The translations under genes were made by a program, and so were the position numbers. From Rhodospirillaceae bacterium (GTDB taxonomy: Bacteria > Pseudomonadota > Alphaproteobacteria > Rhodospirillales > Rhodospirillaceae): a DNA stretch of 64,000 nucleotides. This document shows positions 28,480-36,374 of the stretch, in pieces. Numbering within the stretch: the first letter of the stretch is position 1; each line of letters begins with the position of its first letter. A model generated the notes under the pieces. The model did no database searches. It saw nothing but the letters and a program-made list of their open reading frames with translations, and was not told the origin of the DNA. The stretch covers positions 186,001 through 250,000 of the forward strand of contig JABJAH010000037.1 of assembly GCA_018666155.1 (NCBI GenBank). The letters are read 5' to 3'.

Positions 28480-29595
28480 ATGCGCAATAACTCAGATCAC
28501 GCCATGTTCGCCGACGCGACCCACGACGAACAAAGCGCGCAAAGTTTTATTAAAACGCTCCGAGTGTTCAGCACGCGTAACTTCCACCGTGGCAACGAAG
28601 CCATCCTGACCGAGAAGGTCCTATCAAAACGGACTGATGACTCGTGCCCCCCTCGCCGCGAGATGCGGGAGGCCCTAGAGAACGAACCCCACCACAAGTG
28701 GTGGAGCTCGATGATGCGCACCACGCAAGAAATGCTCTACGACACCGTTGGTCCAAGCATCGAGCGGCAATTACCTGATCTCATTGACCGCGCCAAGTCT
28801 TTACGCGGAAAATTGGGGTCTCTGACACTTGATGACTCGGTTAAAACTCCACCGTATTTGTCGGCCGTCGATATGCACTGCAAGCCGGGCAGCTATCAGC
28901 AAGAAATGATAGCGGACGACGTTTTTTCCGGCGCAGAGTTTGATCGCACGTTCCGGCTATATTCCATGGGCGGGCTCGGCCCGAACCTCGACGATATGGG
29001 CTTTACCCTCGCCGCGTGGATGCGCCAACAGTTCGGCGACGTCGGTCCAAAACGTGTCCTCGATTTGGGGTGCACCGTCGGACATTCCACCCTGCCCTAT
29101 TGCGATTTATTTCCCGATGCTGAGATTCACGCCATTGATGTCGCAGCAACCTGCTTGCGGTATGGGCACGCCCGCGCCGTCTCCATGGACAAAGAAGTCC
29201 ATTTTTCGCAACAGAATGCGGAACACACGAACTTCGAAGACGGCAGCTTCGACCTTGTTGTTTCTCACGCCATTCTTCACGAAACGTCGCGTCGCGCCAT
29301 TCGCGCTATCTTCAAAGAATGCCACCGCCTTCTCGCGCCGGGCGGCTTGATGATTCATATGGATGGCATCACCCCGGACAAACCATTCGACAAATACTAT
29401 TCGGACTGGATGTCGATCAATAACAATGAACCCTATCTCGGCACGGTCCAAGATGAGGACTTTGTTGGAATCTGCACCCAAGCCGGGTTCGACGCTGAAA
29501 AAGTGAAGTTGGGCGACGCAGAGCCTCAATTCGTCGGCAAAGCAACCGACGATAAGCCGGTCTACGGCTATCTGGTGATTAGCGCACAAAAGTGA
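28480..29595 (+). CDS. Class I SAM-dependent methyltransferase with extended N-terminus
   Basis: A 371-residue protein. The C-terminal 220 residues form a Rossmann methyltransferase: VLDLGCTVGHSTLPY is motif I, EIHAIDVAATCL motif II, and LVVSHAILHETS motif IV. The first 150 residues are helical and unassigned. The start is ATG 28480 after AAAGGAGA; a longer frame from 28423 lacks a site. Its stop overlaps the GTG start of the next TRAP receptor (GTGA), so the two proteins are translationally coupled. That pairing suggests the methyltransferase acts on the imported compound or a product of it, which is inference. Confidence 0.85.
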   Translation: MRNNSDHAMFADATHDEQSAQSFIKTLRVFSTRNFHRGNEAILTEKVLSKRTDDSCPPRREMREALENEPHHKWWSSMMRTTQEMLYDTVGPSIERQLPDLIDRAKSLRGKLGSLTLDDSVKTPPYLSAVDMHCKPGSYQQEMIADDVFSGAEFDRTFRLYSMGGLGPNLDDMGFTLAAWMRQQFGDVGPKRVLDLGCTVGHSTLPYCDLFPDAEIHAIDVAATCLRYGHARAVSMDKEVHFSQQNAEHTNFEDGSFDLVVSHAILHETSRRAIRAIFKECHRLLAPGGLMIHMDGITPDKPFDKYYSDWMSINNNEPYLGTVQDEDFVGICTQAGFDAEKVKLGDAEPQFVGKATDDKPVYGYLVISAQK

Positions 29596-30635
29596 CGGCC
29601 TTCATCCGGCGCTGGGGCGCCCTCCTTAGCGTCGCTGCCCTCGGCGCCATTCCCGCGTTCGGTGCTGAAACGATTAATCTCGTTTCGCTAGTCCCAGGCG
29701 AAGGCCAATTGCGCGATAAATTTCTTGCGACAGAGCAACGCCTTGAGGCCGGATGGTCCGAGGCCGTCGATGTCGTGCTCTTGATAGATGGTCAGGTCGG
29801 CACGGAAGAAAGCATGGCCGCCACAGTGCGGCGTGACCGTGCCCAAATCGGGATGTTAACGACCGCTGGCACATCTTCGGTGGTGCCGGAAATGAGCCTA
29901 CTGATGGCTCCGTATTTATTCGACTCCTTTGAAGAAGCGGACTTCGTCCTCGACAACATTGTCTTAGACAAAGTGAAAGCCCTGTTCGCGGAAAAGGGCC
30001 TGCACTTTATTCAATGGATCGATTCGGGCTGGTTCAATCTTTTTAGCCAAGTCCCCGTACGCGTCCCTAACGACGTCGTCGATATGCGGATGCGTGCGGC
30101 AGGCGGCCCCGCTGCGCGGGTATTTCTGCAAGAAGTCGGGGCCGATGTTGCACAACTGCCCTTCGCCGACCTTGTTCCCGGACTACAAACTGGCCTTCTG
30201 GTCGGTGGCGCAACCAACACGTCTATGTACCGTACGGTGGCACTCTACGAACTGGCGCCCTACGTCACCTTGACCCGTCACGGCATTAACCCAGGCACGA
30301 CGTTCGCCAACAAAGCCTGGTTCGACGCGCAATCCAAAGCCGATCAGAAATTGGTCATGGGCGGGATCGCAACAACGAAAGTCCTCCGATCCGCCGTCAG
30401 AGCTGAAGATGAAGAAGCCGTCACCTATTCAGCTGCGCGGGGTGCGACGATCATTACGCTGAGCGACACGGAACGAGCCTTGTGGAAAAGAGCGTCAGCC
30501 AACAGCCATCGCATTTTGATTGACGAGATCGGCGGCGAAACTGCCGTGCTCTATGATCTCATTCAAGAAGGCAGATCCGCGTTTGCCGCCGGCGTATCGG
30601 GCACCGGAGCGTCCGATACCGACGCCTCACGGTAA
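29592..30635 (+). CDS. TRAP transporter receptor (DctP family), coupled to a methyltransferase
   Basis: A 347-residue periplasmic solute receptor with a signal peptide (LLSVAALGAIPAFGA). The core segments match the other receptors in the window: GQVGTEESMAATVRRDR, VVDMRMRAAGGPA with the ligand Arg, and PGLQTGLLVGGATN. The GTG start overlaps the methyltransferase stop codon by four bases. No permease genes follow; the next gene is on the opposite strand and its end overlaps this one by 73 bases. The last 20 residues (GTGASDTDAS) look disordered and lie in that overlap. Confidence 0.87.
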   Translation: MTAFIRRWGALLSVAALGAIPAFGAETINLVSLVPGEGQLRDKFLATEQRLEAGWSEAVDVVLLIDGQVGTEESMAATVRRDRAQIGMLTTAGTSSVVPEMSLLMAPYLFDSFEEADFVLDNIVLDKVKALFAEKGLHFIQWIDSGWFNLFSQVPVRVPNDVVDMRMRAAGGPAARVFLQEVGADVAQLPFADLVPGLQTGLLVGGATNTSMYRTVALYELAPYVTLTRHGINPGTTFANKAWFDAQSKADQKLVMGGIATTKVLRSAVRAEDEEAVTYSAARGATIITLSDTERALWKRASANSHRILIDEIGGETAVLYDLIQEGRSAFAAGVSGTGASDTDASR

Positions 30636-31483
30636 ACAACGAACACCCCTGCACTTGCGATCATGACCATGCCGACCACGGTCCACTGATCCGGCAGTTC
30701 ATCGAAAAACCAATAGCCGAACAGAATCGCCCAAATGAGGCCGGTGTATTCCAAAGGTGCCAGCACCGGAGGCGACGCATATCGAAAGGCCAGAGTTAGG
30801 CAAACGTGGCCGATGCCGGCACAGACACCGATAAAGACCATCGCGGTCCAAGCCCCCGCCGTCGGCTGAGTCCAATCCAAGGGCGTCAGCGCGCCGGAGA
30901 CGATAAAGATACCGATAAGGGGGTAATAAGTGAGCGCCGCGAGACTCTCCTTCGCCCTATTGGCTCGATTGGAAAGAATAAGCAGCGCGTAGCCGAACGC
31001 GACAGTAACCGCGAGCAATGCGACAGGTTGAAATACGCCGGCACCAGGTCGAACGATAGTCAGCATACCGGCAAAGCCAATGCCGACCGCGATCCAGCGC
31101 CTTAGCCCAACCTTTTCGCCAAGCAAGGGCGCTGACAACGCGGTGATCATTAGCGGCGACACCATGACAATCGCACCAATGTCCGCGAGCTTCATCCGGC
31201 CAAGTGCATAGAACCACGTATAACTGATGATCAGCATCAAACTGGCCCGCCAGACGTGAACCCAAGGCCGCGTTGTATGAAGGGCGCGCAGGCCGCCATT
31301 TTTCCAGAGCAGTGGCGTAAGAACAGCTATCGCTGCGATGCTGCGAATGAAGTTCACCTGTTGGAGACTGTAGTCAGCGACAGCCCATTTTACGGCCGCG
31401 TCCATGGCCGTCATGGTGAACATGGCGGTGATCAAAAGACCGATGCCTATTGAGCGGTTTTCCGTCACTGGGGCCGGCGTCAT
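30563..31483 (-). CDS. EamA/DMT-family membrane transporter
   Basis: A 306-residue inner-membrane protein with ten predicted helices in two EamA repeats, the drug/metabolite transporter pattern. The first repeat includes DAAVKWAVADYSLQQVNFIRS and the second ends with PLEYTGLIWAILFGYWFFDE, the classic second-repeat segment. Members export amino acids, purines or metabolites. The start is ATG 31483. The last 24 codons overlap the end of the convergent TRAP receptor gene by 73 bases, a long convergent overlap that may allow antisense interference. Substrate unknown. Confidence 0.9.
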   Translation of the reverse strand: MTPAPVTENRSIGIGLLITAMFTMTAMDAAVKWAVADYSLQQVNFIRSIAAIAVLTPLLWKNGGLRALHTTRPWVHVWRASLMLIISYTWFYALGRMKLADIGAIVMVSPLMITALSAPLLGEKVGLRRWIAVGIGFAGMLTIVRPGAGVFQPVALLAVTVAFGYALLILSNRANRAKESLAALTYYPLIGIFIVSGALTPLDWTQPTAGAWTAMVFIGVCAGIGHVCLTLAFRYASPPVLAPLEYTGLIWAILFGYWFFDELPDQWTVVGMVMIASAGVFVVYREASVSDAPVPDTPAANADLPS

Positions 31484-31784
31484 CGAAGCGTCCTCATCAA
31501 AGATGCACCTGCTGTCCTATACGCCACTCTGGGCTACGGCAAGAGGTCCTGGTTAAGCCACAGCGTCGGACTCTCCCTGGACGGAAGATAGCGAGACTGC
31601 TAATCAATACCCATGATCGTCAGGAACGCCATTGCACGAATTATGAACCCGGTTCTCTAAGGAGATCCGGGCGTTAGCCATACGTATGTTCCCTCTTTCT
31701 AATCGTACCAAGGAGACCGACGATCATGGTCCCTCAAATAACGAATTCATTAGCCCCTGACCGCCGCTTGTCAAAGGTGACGTT
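31484..31784. other. Intergenic stretch before threonine ammonia-lyase gene
   Basis: About 300 bases without a firm gene between the divergent EamA and threonine ammonia-lyase genes. It holds one short reading frame with a good ribosome site (listed separately). I see no terminator hairpin, tRNA or recognisable riboswitch, and no convincing -10/-35 pair. Confidence 0.5.
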
Positions 31785-31788
31785 ATGA
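31726..31788 (+). CDS. Possible 20-codon leader peptide before threonine ammonia-lyase
   Basis: ATG 31726 follows AAGGAGA by 10 bases and encodes 20 residues beginning MVPQITNS. Its TGA overlaps the ATG of the threonine ammonia-lyase gene (ATGA), the arrangement of translational coupling. The peptide has no run of Ile, Leu, Val or Thr codons, so classical attenuation by those amino acids is not supported. The downstream gene has its own AAAGGTGA site, so this may be chance. Confidence 0.3.
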   Translation: MVPQITNSLAPDRRLSKVTL

Positions 31789-33002
31789 CCATCACCTTGT
31801 CCGACGTAAAGGCTGCCGCTGATCGCATAAAAGATGGCGTGGTACGTACGCCTTGCCTTGAGTCTGAGGGCCTATCGCGGCGCCTCGGAACAACCGTCGT
31901 TGTTAAATATGAAAACCTTCAACACACCGGCGCCTTTAAAGCTCGCGGCGCCTTATCGTGCCTGACAACCTTAACCGACGAAGAACGCAGCCGAGGCGTC
32001 GTCGCTATGTCCGCCGGCAATCATGCGCAAGGAGTCGCTTACCAGGCGCAACGTCTTCACGCCCCGGCGACCATCGTCATGCCAAAGGGCACACCGTTCG
32101 TGAAAGTCCGTAAAACCACGGAGTACGGCGCAAAGGTGGAACTGGAAGGCGACACACTAGAAGAGGCTGCTGCTCATGCTCGTGCTCTGGCTTCGGACCA
32201 AGGGCTAACGTTTATCCACCCCTATGACGATGCGGACGTGATTGCCGGACAAGGCACCATCGGCCTGGAGATGATCGAAGATGATCCTGAGTTAGATGTC
32301 CTCGTCGTGCCGGTTGGTGGCGGTGGTATGATTGCGGGTTGCGCGGTGGCCGCCAAGGGATTGAAACCGAGCATTGAAGTCATCGGTGTTGAGCCAGACC
32401 TCTACCCGTCCCTAACCAATGCCCTAAAGCGGGGAAACATCCCTTGCGAGGGCTCGACCATCGGGGAAGGCATCGCAGTACGAGCGATCGGAGCAACCGC
32501 GCTGCCGCTCATTGAGGAACACGTCAAAGACGTCGTTACAGTTTCCGAGACCAGCATGGAACGCGCCGTCTCCATGTTTCTGTCCCGTGACAAGGTTGTA
32601 GCTGAAGGCGCCGGCGCAGCTTCTCTTGCCGCCTTGATTGAACACCCAGCATTGTTCGCAGGCCGTCGCGTCGGCCTTGTGCTCTCTGGCGGCAACATCG
32701 ATGCCCGTATGTTGTCGTCTGTTTTGATGCGCGACTTGTTGCGCCTCGGCCAAGTGCTGACCCTATCGATCGCCATGCCAGACAAGCCGGGTCAGCTCAA
32801 TGCGGTGGCCAGCATTTGTGCCGACCTCGGGGCCAACGTCCTTGAAGTGGCCCACACTCGCTTTGCCATGGACCTATCGGCCAGCGCAGCACGCCTTAAC
32901 ATCACCATTGAGACTCGTGATGAGGCCCACGCGCAATTGGTTATCACTCGATTAACCGAGGCTGGCTTCACGATCCGTATTAAGGACCCGACTGAGCCCT
33001 AA
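31785..33002 (+). CDS. Threonine ammonia-lyase (threonine dehydratase) with ACT-like domain
   Basis: A 405-residue PLP enzyme converting threonine to 2-oxobutanoate and ammonia. The PLP lysine is Lys52 in TGAFKARGA. SAGNHAQGVA binds the cofactor and substrate carboxylate, and VGGGGMIAG holds the PLP phosphate. The C-terminal 80 residues (LTLSIAMPDKPGQLNAVASIC onward) form a single ACT-like domain, the layout of the shorter 400-residue class rather than E. coli IlvA with its two regulatory domains. No other isoleucine genes are near, so a biosynthetic or catabolic role is open. The gene is convergent with the isochorismatase-like gene. Confidence 0.92.
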   Translation: MTITLSDVKAAADRIKDGVVRTPCLESEGLSRRLGTTVVVKYENLQHTGAFKARGALSCLTTLTDEERSRGVVAMSAGNHAQGVAYQAQRLHAPATIVMPKGTPFVKVRKTTEYGAKVELEGDTLEEAAAHARALASDQGLTFIHPYDDADVIAGQGTIGLEMIEDDPELDVLVVPVGGGGMIAGCAVAAKGLKPSIEVIGVEPDLYPSLTNALKRGNIPCEGSTIGEGIAVRAIGATALPLIEEHVKDVVTVSETSMERAVSMFLSRDKVVAEGAGAASLAALIEHPALFAGRRVGLVLSGGNIDARMLSSVLMRDLLRLGQVLTLSIAMPDKPGQLNAVASICADLGANVLEVAHTRFAMDLSASAARLNITIETRDEAHAQLVITRLTEAGFTIRIKDPTEP

Positions 33003-33022
33003 GGCTCACGGCAAGACACACG

Positions 33023-33574
33023 TTATTTGACCAACTTGCTCACGGCTTTGAATTCGGGCGTACCCGAAACATCCAGCCACTCGAACAAAACCATCTCGAC
33101 ATTGACCGGTGTCACGCGATTGGCCAATAAACGATCGCGCGCCAGATCAACACTGTCTTGGCGGCGTGACGTCGTCGCATCCATTGCCACATACACGTCG
33201 AACCCAGCTTTCTTGAATCCGAGAGCGGACTGCAAAACACATACATGCGCCTCAATACCGGCGATCACCATTTGCCGCCGACCGGCGTTGGCGTGATTAG
33301 ACACATCAGCGAGAATGTCCGGGTCCGCAGAGCTTGAGAAATGCATTTTCTCTCGGACGACAGCATCGCCCTTTATATTGTCGAGCTGCGCAACCGTCGG
33401 GCCAAGGCCTTTGCGGTATTGTTCAGAGACTGTGATCGGCACACCGAGCTCAATGGCGCCCTGCATCAAAACACTGCAGCGGTCGACCATACGGTCGCCC
33501 TCATACATGGCCGGCAGCAAGCGCTCTTGCACGTCGACGATCACAACCTGGGAGCGTTCGCGATCAAGAATCAC
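33023..33574 (-). CDS. Isochorismatase-like cysteine hydrolase
   Basis: A 183-residue cytosolic hydrolase with the intact Asp-Lys-Cys triad: Asp14 (VIVDVQERLL), Lys76 (VVREKMHFS) and nucleophile Cys112 (AGIEAHVCVLQS). The EAHVC form and the short length point to the YcaC-like group that hydrolyses small amides or whose substrate is unknown, rather than siderophore isochorismatases. The start is GTG 33574, preceded by GGAGATAG. It follows the GST gene by 4 bases, so the two share a transcript. Confidence 0.9.
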   Translation of the reverse strand: MILDRERSQVVIVDVQERLLPAMYEGDRMVDRCSVLMQGAIELGVPITVSEQYRKGLGPTVAQLDNIKGDAVVREKMHFSSSADPDILADVSNHANAGRRQMVIAGIEAHVCVLQSALGFKKAGFDVYVAMDATTSRRQDSVDLARDRLLANRVTPVNVEMVLFEWLDVSGTPEFKAVSKLVK

Positions 33575-33578
33575 GGCG

Positions 33579-34271
33579 CTATCTCCGGTCTACGTTTTGA
33601 TTCTTGAACAAATTCTCAAACGCTTCGTCATCCGGGTCACCCAACTTCATTATATCCTCAAGCACGGCACATCCCGCGACAACGCTCGGTCGGGCACCAA
33701 CAGCCTCGCGCCAGCGTTTGACGTTGGGATATTCGTCAATTTCGATTTCATGAAAGTGGTTAATCTTGACCCATGGATAAGTCGCCATGTCAGCAATGGA
33801 ATAATCCCCAGCAAGATACTCGACCTCTCCAAGTCGTTTATCCATCACCCGATAAAGGCGTTTGGTTTCCCCCTGGTAGCGGTCGATGCCGTACTGAATT
33901 CGCTCCGGTGCGTACTGCAAGAAGTGACCGCACTGACCAAACATTGGGCCCACGTTGGCCATTTGAAAGAACAGCCATTGAATCGTGTCGTATCGTCCAG
34001 CGGGGTCGCTCGGGATGAACTTCTTAGTCTTGTCAGCGAGGTACAACAGGATCGCGCCCGACTCAAACGCTGTGTAGGGCTGCCCTCCCGGACCGTCGCG
34101 ATCAACAATCGCCGGAATCTTATTGTTCGGATTGATCTTTAGATAAGCTTCATCGAACTGGTCCCCCTTTAACATATTGATGGGGTGAACCTCGTACTCA
34201 AGGCCACACTCCTCAAGCATGATGGGAACCTTGTGGCCGTTCGGTGTCGGCCAATAATATAGATCAATCAT
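33579..34271 (-). CDS. Glutathione S-transferase family protein (YfcG/YghU-like)
   Basis: A 230-residue protein with an N-terminal thioredoxin-like domain (IDLYYWPTPNGHKVPIML) and a helical C-terminal domain. The TPNGHK segment and INPNNKIPAIVD, with the cis-Pro, resemble the Nu-class disulfide reductases YfcG and YghU, where an Asn or Thr near the N-terminus contacts glutathione. ESGAILLYLAD is the usual GSH gamma-glutamyl contact. It is the upstream partner of the isochorismatase-like gene. A role in thiol protection or detoxification is likely; the specific substrate is unknown. Confidence 0.9.
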   Translation of the reverse strand: MIDLYYWPTPNGHKVPIMLEECGLEYEVHPINMLKGDQFDEAYLKINPNNKIPAIVDRDGPGGQPYTAFESGAILLYLADKTKKFIPSDPAGRYDTIQWLFFQMANVGPMFGQCGHFLQYAPERIQYGIDRYQGETKRLYRVMDKRLGEVEYLAGDYSIADMATYPWVKINHFHEIEIDEYPNVKRWREAVGARPSVVAGCAVLEDIMKLGDPDDEAFENLFKNQNVDRR

Positions 34272-34378
34272 CTGAAATCCTTCCGCTGCGCGTGGTGGGC
34301 ATTCTACCGGTTCTCACGCCGCTGTCAGCCGCTAACCCAGCCTTGGCGCTGATGAATTGCGGAGGTATTGTTTGGGTC

Positions 34379-34621
34379 ATGAAAAAGCGAGCAAACAATT
34401 CGATGAATCGAAAGCGCGTCATCCTATGGATGACGGTCGCTGTCCTTGTCGTTCTTATGGCTATGACAACCGTGTTGCTGAGAGCCATACCCCCTTGGCC
34501 AGTTTGGCTGTTCTTCGGAATCTCGCACGGCTTCTTCTGTGCCGTGGTTTGGCGCACCCAGCCCTACCCGGGACCTCACAAAGAACCGATGGCTGAGCCA
34601 ACGGTTGGGACTCACGAATAA
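34379..34621 (+). CDS. Small membrane protein, unknown function
   Basis: An 80-residue protein with a basic N-terminus (MKKRANNSMNRKR), one long hydrophobic helix (VILWMTVAVLVVLMAMTTVLL) and a second hydrophobic stretch (VWLFFGISHGFFCAVVW), then a polar proline-rich tail. It should lie in the inner membrane with both ends cytosolic. GGAGG sits 13 bases before the ATG, a long spacing; ATG 34403 is an alternative. It precedes the TRAP operon by 66 bases. I do not recognise the family. Confidence 0.5.
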   Translation: MKKRANNSMNRKRVILWMTVAVLVVLMAMTTVLLRAIPPWPVWLFFGISHGFFCAVVWRTQPYPGPHKEPMAEPTVGTHE

Positions 34622-34687
34622 AGAATGCCACACTGTGGCCGTCTTCTGCACCAACACTGGTTAAGCATCCCCCTTGAGGAGATCCCG

Positions 34688-35689
34688 ATGGGCCGTTTCA
34701 TTTTTCTGTTTGTGCTCTTTGCTGTCGTCGCGCCATCCGCCGCAGACGACGTTGCCCGAGGCAAAGTCACGGCTCTAGCCCAGGTGAACTCGCCCTGGGA
34801 TCGCCATTGGGATTACTTCAAAGCCAAGATTGATGAATCTCCCGACGTGGAGATGGAATATTACATCCGCGGCGAAGTCGGCACCGAAGAACAGATGCTG
34901 ACGGCTTTACGACGCAATCGCATTCAAATTGGCGGCGTTACCATGTGGGGGCTTGCTGGAATCATCCCGGAGTCCGCCGTGCCAATGATTCCGTTCCTAT
35001 TTGAGTCAACGGAAGAGGTCGACTTCGTCTTTGACAATTATTTGCAGGATTTGTTCACGGACTTTCTCGCTGAACGTGGACTGGTGTTTATGGACTGGTC
35101 GGAAGTGGGTTGGAGCAACTTGTATGCCAACACTCCCGTACTTACGCCTGCGGATGCGGACGGCCTGAAAATAAGAGGGTCACCAAATTTTGCCGCCCAG
35201 GCTTTTTTGCAATCGGTTGGTGCTGATTCGATTCCACTGGGCACAGCTGACATTGCCCCGGCGTTGCAAACTGGTTTGGTCGATGGCGGCCTCTCTAGCA
35301 TGGTGTTCTTCTATTATGCGCTGTCGGGGTTTGCGACCGACGTGACCGAGACCCATCAATCCTACGATCAAGGCGTTCAAATGGCCAATAAGCAGTGGTG
35401 GGATACGCTGTCGACTGATCAGAAAAACGTCATCAAAGGCGCGTTCTTCCCGATTGTGCCGGCCAGAGCCGACGTCAGAGAATTGATCAAAGAGTTGAGA
35501 TTAGATCTCGTTTCCCGTGGACTCAGCATACATAGCCTGACAGCTGATCAGCGCGCACAGTGGGTTGAAGCCACAGCACCCTCTCATCGCATTATTCTTG
35601 ACGAGATCGGCGGAAGAGCCGACGAAGTCTACGCCGCCATTCAAGAAGGCAAGCGAGCCTTTGCCGACCAATCCACAGCCATAGACTAA
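34688..35689 (+). CDS. dctP: TRAP transporter receptor (DctP family) with its own permease genes
   Basis: A 333-residue periplasmic receptor whose signal peptide (MGRFIFLFVLFAVVAPSAA) follows ATG 34688 and a GAGGAG site. The ligand segment GLKIRGSPNFAAQ carries the conserved Arg and is followed by PALQTGLVDGGLSS. It is the only one of four receptors here with DctQ and DctM genes directly downstream (85 bases to dctQ). The receptor should hand a carboxylate-bearing solute to that Na+-driven permease. Sequence alone does not identify the solute. Confidence 0.92.
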   Translation: MGRFIFLFVLFAVVAPSAADDVARGKVTALAQVNSPWDRHWDYFKAKIDESPDVEMEYYIRGEVGTEEQMLTALRRNRIQIGGVTMWGLAGIIPESAVPMIPFLFESTEEVDFVFDNYLQDLFTDFLAERGLVFMDWSEVGWSNLYANTPVLTPADADGLKIRGSPNFAAQAFLQSVGADSIPLGTADIAPALQTGLVDGGLSSMVFFYYALSGFATDVTETHQSYDQGVQMANKQWWDTLSTDQKNVIKGAFFPIVPARADVRELIKELRLDLVSRGLSIHSLTADQRAQWVEATAPSHRIILDEIGGRADEVYAAIQEGKRAFADQSTAID

Positions 35690-35774
35690 GGCTCAACTGT
35701 TCTGGGCGCTGCGACTCAGGGTTCCGGTTTGCAACCTTGACCGCAGTGGATAAGATGCTGCCCAAGCAATAACC

Positions 35775-36374
35775 GTGACAGCGTTTTGGGGACCCGCCTT
35801 GCAAAAAGCAAAGGCCTTTCTGCACTACCTCCGCATCTTTGAGCAAAGCCTATGCTTCCTTGCCTTTCTGGTGATGGCCGGCGCGCTCATGGGTGACGTA
35901 CTGCGGCGTGAGTTCACCGGCTCAGGCTGGTTCGGCGCACCTCAAGTGGGCGTCGTCGGGATGATTGTCGTCGCGTACATGGGGATTTCCTTGGCGTCTG
36001 CCAATGGGTCTCACTTCCGACCTAAGTTTGCCGACATTGTTCTGCGCCGCTGGGACCGCCTCGCCAACAGGGTCGGTGAGTTTGGCTTCGCGGCGTTTTG
36101 TTACTTCATGGCCTACATAGCTTTTAGCGTCTCCGTCGAAAGTTACGAGTTGGATGACGTTTCTGCGGTTTTGCGTTGGCCAATCTGGCCGGTCCAAGGC
36201 GTCATCGTCATGGGCTTCGGCCTCGTCGCCATTCGCCATACACTTTATGGCATCTATGTCGATCTACGCCCATTGCCGCCGGAAGCCCTTGAAGGGGTGG
36301 AGATAGCAACAGGCAAAGAAGCGTCAAAGATTGCTGACGGTGAACAAGACCTTCAGCAGGAAACCAAGACATGA
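35775..36374 (+). CDS. dctQ: TRAP transporter small permease subunit (DctQ)
   Basis: A 199-residue inner-membrane protein with four predicted helices, the DctQ pattern: LCFLAFLVMAGALMGDVLRREFTGSG with the conserved R-x-x-F/T region, then GVVGMIVVAYMGISLA. It starts at GTG 35775, and its stop overlaps the ATG of dctM, so the two membrane subunits are made together. The C-terminal 35 residues are acidic and soluble. It docks with DctM to form the transport unit. Confidence 0.92.
   Translation: MTAFWGPALQKAKAFLHYLRIFEQSLCFLAFLVMAGALMGDVLRREFTGSGWFGAPQVGVVGMIVVAYMGISLASANGSHFRPKFADIVLRRWDRLANRVGEFGFAAFCYFMAYIAFSVSVESYELDDVSAVLRWPIWPVQGVIVMGFGLVAIRHTLYGIYVDLRPLPPEALEGVEIATGKEASKIADGEQDLQQETKT

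Noticed and set aside
31726-31788. Classical attenuator for threonine ammonia-lyase
   Set aside because: The short frame lacks runs of regulatory codons and no terminator/antiterminator pair follows.
33315-34142. 275-codon plus-strand frame spanning two minus-strand genes
   Set aside because: Crosses the boundary of the isochorismatase-like and GST genes, both with intact motifs.
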